Source of the DNA: Blautia sp. AF19-10LB | Lineage (GTDB): Bacteria > Bacillota > Clostridia > Lachnospirales > Lachnospiraceae | Reading direction: 5' to 3' | Assembly: GCF_003461245.1 (NCBI RefSeq) | Contig: NZ_QTWS01000037.1 | Location: 1 to 31,719, forward strand | Length of the DNA stretch: 31,719 nucleotides | Part shown: positions 29,635 through 31,719 of the stretch, in pieces | Layout: the number at the start of each line of letters is the position of its first letter | How positions within the stretch are numbered: the stretch's first letter is position 1 | The notes under the pieces: model-generated | Seen by the model: only the letters and a program-made list of their open reading frames with translations | Databases searched by the model: none | Told to the model about the DNA's origin: nothing | Program-made: the position numbers and the translations under genes

Positions 29635-31659
29635 ATGAGCCTGCTGCAAATGAGTTTTCTGGGAACGGTTATTATTTTACTTATTGTGGTATTAAGGGCT
29701 GTGCTTATCAACAGATTACCGAAGAAAACATTTTTGATTTTATGGTGGATTGCATTAATACGGTTATTAGTTCCATTTTCCATAAAATCAGTCACAAGTA
29801 TTTATTCTCTGTTGCAGAGTATTTATTCTGATATAAACCCAGTGAGAACGGCGCAAACGACAACATTTTTACCCATTCATGGGAATATGCCTGAGATAGC
29901 AAATGGATTATCAGAGGCTATGGTACAGAGAACAGAATCCATTTCGATTTTGAGTGTAATATGGCTGGCAGGTCTGTTACTTTGTTTTGGATTTTTTGCG
30001 GTTTCCTATATAAAATGTTATCGGGAATTTCGATTTTCGCTGCCTGTTGAAAATGATATTTTGGAAGCATGGAAGGAAAAACATCCACTAAAAAGGAGTC
30101 TATCCATCCGGCAGACAGAAACCATAGCTGCACCACTTTCTTATGGTGTGATTCGCCCAGTTATTTTAATGCCGAAAAATACAGAATGGAAAAATATTTA
30201 TCAGCTTCGTTATGTGTTGGAACATGAATATGTGCATATCAGACGGCTTGATATGCTTACAAAGCTGATAATGATTGCTGCAGTATGCATTCATTGGTTT
30301 AATCCTCTTGTGTGGGTAATGTATATTCTTTTTAACAGAGATTTGGAATTATCCTGTGACGAAACCGTAGTCCGTAGATTTGGAATGGATATAAAGTCGG
30401 TATATGCAACTGCTTTAATATCTATGGAAGAAAAAAAGAGCGGACTGACACCATTATGTAACAGTTTCAGTAAAAATGCGATTGAAGAGAGGATAAGAGC
30501 AATTATGAAGATAAAGAAGACATCTAAGTTTGCAGTAATTATAAGTGCAGTATTGGTAATTTGCGTGACAGGTGGATTTGCAACTTCCGCATCATCCTTG
30601 GAGAAAAAGACAGAGACAGCGCAAGAAAACGGTGAAACAACAGTTGCTTTAAACGAAGTGAATATCCGGGAAGATGAATCACTTTCAAGTTCGGATGTGG
30701 AATGGTGGACAGCAGAAGAGTATGCGAAATGGCTGGACGAGGAAAAAGAAGTTCTGCAGTCTATGATTGGTGAAAAAGCTTATACAGGCGGCGACGGATG
30801 GTTTGTATGGACACAGGAAAAGGTAGATGAGACGATTGCACTTTATGAGGATAATCTTCAAAAAATAAAAGATGGGATGAAGTTGTCGAAATCATCTGAT
30901 GATGCAGTGGGAATTACAATGGCATATTCTCCGGAAAATATAGAATATGCGAAGCAGGAAGCAGAAACGGTCACCGAAAATAAAGACAGTAATGAAAATG
31001 TATTCAGCGAAGAACAGCTTTCTGAATATGCAAAAGCGGGAATAACTTACCAGAAAGAAACAGGATTTCTGATGTATGATGGAAAGACCATTGGATATTT
31101 CCGGGATGAGTTTAAGCCGGGTACTTATACAATAAGTTCCAAACGTGGAGGTACGCTTCGAGTTGAAGTGCAAAGGGAAAACTATGGCACCATCACAGAC
31201 GTAAAGGCAGAACCGTTATCAGATGATTTTTGGTCAGAACCGGCAGTATTGGTTGAAAGTTCCGGCGGAGAAGCTGTAACTGCAGATGAAATGAAAGGAT
31301 CTGTTTTTGAAGAAGGAGGAAGTGAGAACATAGCGGCTGATGACATGGGCGAATATAGCAGTGAAGAGGGAAAAGGTCTTAATATTGCTGTTCCACAGGA
31401 GTATGCTGATTATGGAGTATCTTGTGATGCTCAAGGAAACTGGGTTTATAATGGTAAGATTATAGCAGATTTATATGATGAGGGAAGGGGAATCTTTTCT
31501 AACAGCAACGGAACTATGTACATTGAAGTAACGAGAGACAAAAGTGGAAAGATCAGCAGCTTTCAAAAAGTAAGCAAAAATAGAATGCAGGAATTATTTA
31601 CTGAATTTAATCCGGAAGCGGAAACATTTGATGGATATACTTCAGAGGCGAAACATTAA
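29635..31659 (+). CDS. BlaR1/MecR1-like M56 membrane protease with unusual ectodomain
   Basis: This 674-residue signal-transducing protein has N-terminal membrane helices (~2-25, 30-50, ~105-128). The cytoplasmic M56 zinc protease has HEYVH (His197, Glu198, His201) and ELSCDE (238-243). A last membrane helix spans ~299-317, and an extracellular part of about 355 residues follows. The ectodomain lacks the SxxK penicillin-binding fold. It has a WWTAEEYAKWL / GGDGWFVWTQEKVDE segment (~355-410) and two related ~55-residue units (~468-525 and ~592-646), each with (Y)DGK or YNGK, a DE pair, GGT/NGT, then (R)VEV or IEV. An acidic linker separates them. The start at 29635 follows GAGGTG 6 nt upstream. 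It should cleave the neighbouring BlaI; its ligand is unknown. Confidence 0.85.
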   Translation: MSLLQMSFLGTVIILLIVVLRAVLINRLPKKTFLILWWIALIRLLVPFSIKSVTSIYSLLQSIYSDINPVRTAQTTTFLPIHGNMPEIANGLSEAMVQRTESISILSVIWLAGLLLCFGFFAVSYIKCYREFRFSLPVENDILEAWKEKHPLKRSLSIRQTETIAAPLSYGVIRPVILMPKNTEWKNIYQLRYVLEHEYVHIRRLDMLTKLIMIAAVCIHWFNPLVWVMYILFNRDLELSCDETVVRRFGMDIKSVYATALISMEEKKSGLTPLCNSFSKNAIEERIRAIMKIKKTSKFAVIISAVLVICVTGGFATSASSLEKKTETAQENGETTVALNEVNIREDESLSSSDVEWWTAEEYAKWLDEEKEVLQSMIGEKAYTGGDGWFVWTQEKVDETIALYEDNLQKIKDGMKLSKSSDDAVGITMAYSPENIEYAKQEAETVTENKDSNENVFSEEQLSEYAKAGITYQKETGFLMYDGKTIGYFRDEFKPGTYTISSKRGGTLRVEVQRENYGTITDVKAEPLSDDFWSEPAVLVESSGGEAVTADEMKGSVFEEGGSENIAADDMGEYSSEEGKGLNIAVPQEYADYGVSCDAQGNWVYNGKIIADLYDEGRGIFSNSNGTMYIEVTRDKSGKISSFQKVSKNRMQELFTEFNPEAETFDGYTSEAKH

Positions 31660-31719
31660 GTTAACTTGTTGTGCTAGATAAAATAAAATATAAAGAAACT
31701 TCAACAAAATGTGCTATCT
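31660..31719. other. AT-rich tail, no feature seen
   Basis: These are the last 60 bases after the BlaR1-like gene. No hairpin with a T-run and no start of a gene is recognisable before the window ends. Confidence 0.5.

Overview
The window looks like a chromosomal segment of a low-to-moderate GC, Gram-positive, gut-type Clostridia, most likely Lachnospiraceae. The clues are strong GGAGG ribosome binding sites, a SpoIIID-like sporulation remnant, a TnpV protein, a one-piece FeoA-FeoB protein, a flavodiiron protein and many GUG/UUG starts. No species can be named from the sequence alone.

Region 1 (1-3871) is a graveyard of mobile DNA. It holds an IS200/IS605-type end hairpin, a fragment of a short-chain dehydrogenase, a truncated and frameshifted IS1380-type transposase, and the last ~45 codons of a LacI-family regulator. 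Two intact genes sit among these: a YczE/YitT-like membrane protein (365-1078) and an ABC half-exporter (2015-3763).

Region 2 (3890-14460) is the core of the window. A LacI-family repressor is read leftward. Opposite it is a nine-gene operon: ketose 3-epimerase, PfkB sugar kinase (tagatose-kinase-like), a ribose-type ABC importer (ATPase, permease, binding protein), a zinc polyol dehydrogenase, an SDR dehydrogenase, a GatY/KbaY-type class II aldolase and a LacC/FruK-type sugar-phosphate kinase. Together they could take a hexitol or rare ketohexose from uptake, through oxidation, epimerisation and two phosphorylations, to DHAP and glyceraldehyde 3-phosphate. Three copies of a GCACGAGCA site with a central CG lie in the divergent intergenic region and are probable operators. 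A strong terminator hairpin splits the operon after the zinc dehydrogenase.

Region 3 (14522-28565) is ordinary housekeeping and metabolism: tRNA-Gly(UCC), a VOC protein, ThrH phosphatase, an EamA transporter, an Lrp/AsnC regulator with its translationally coupled aminotransferase, a flavodiiron protein, a GH13 alpha-glucosidase, FeoAB, an FtsW/RodA-type SEDS protein, a MerR regulator with a GyrI-like domain, an AlkD-like protein and a YghZ/Gpr-like aldo-keto reductase. A 142-bp block of stacked hairpins bounded by inverted repeats lies between the GH13 gene and feoAB.

Region 4 (28567-31719) looks acquired or rearranged. A broken spoIIID copy abuts a TnpV gene, followed by a BlaI/BlaR1-type pair. 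The BlaR1-like protease has an intact HExxH site, but its extracellular part has a duplicated ~55-residue module where classical BlaR1 has a penicillin-binding domain, so its signal is unknown.
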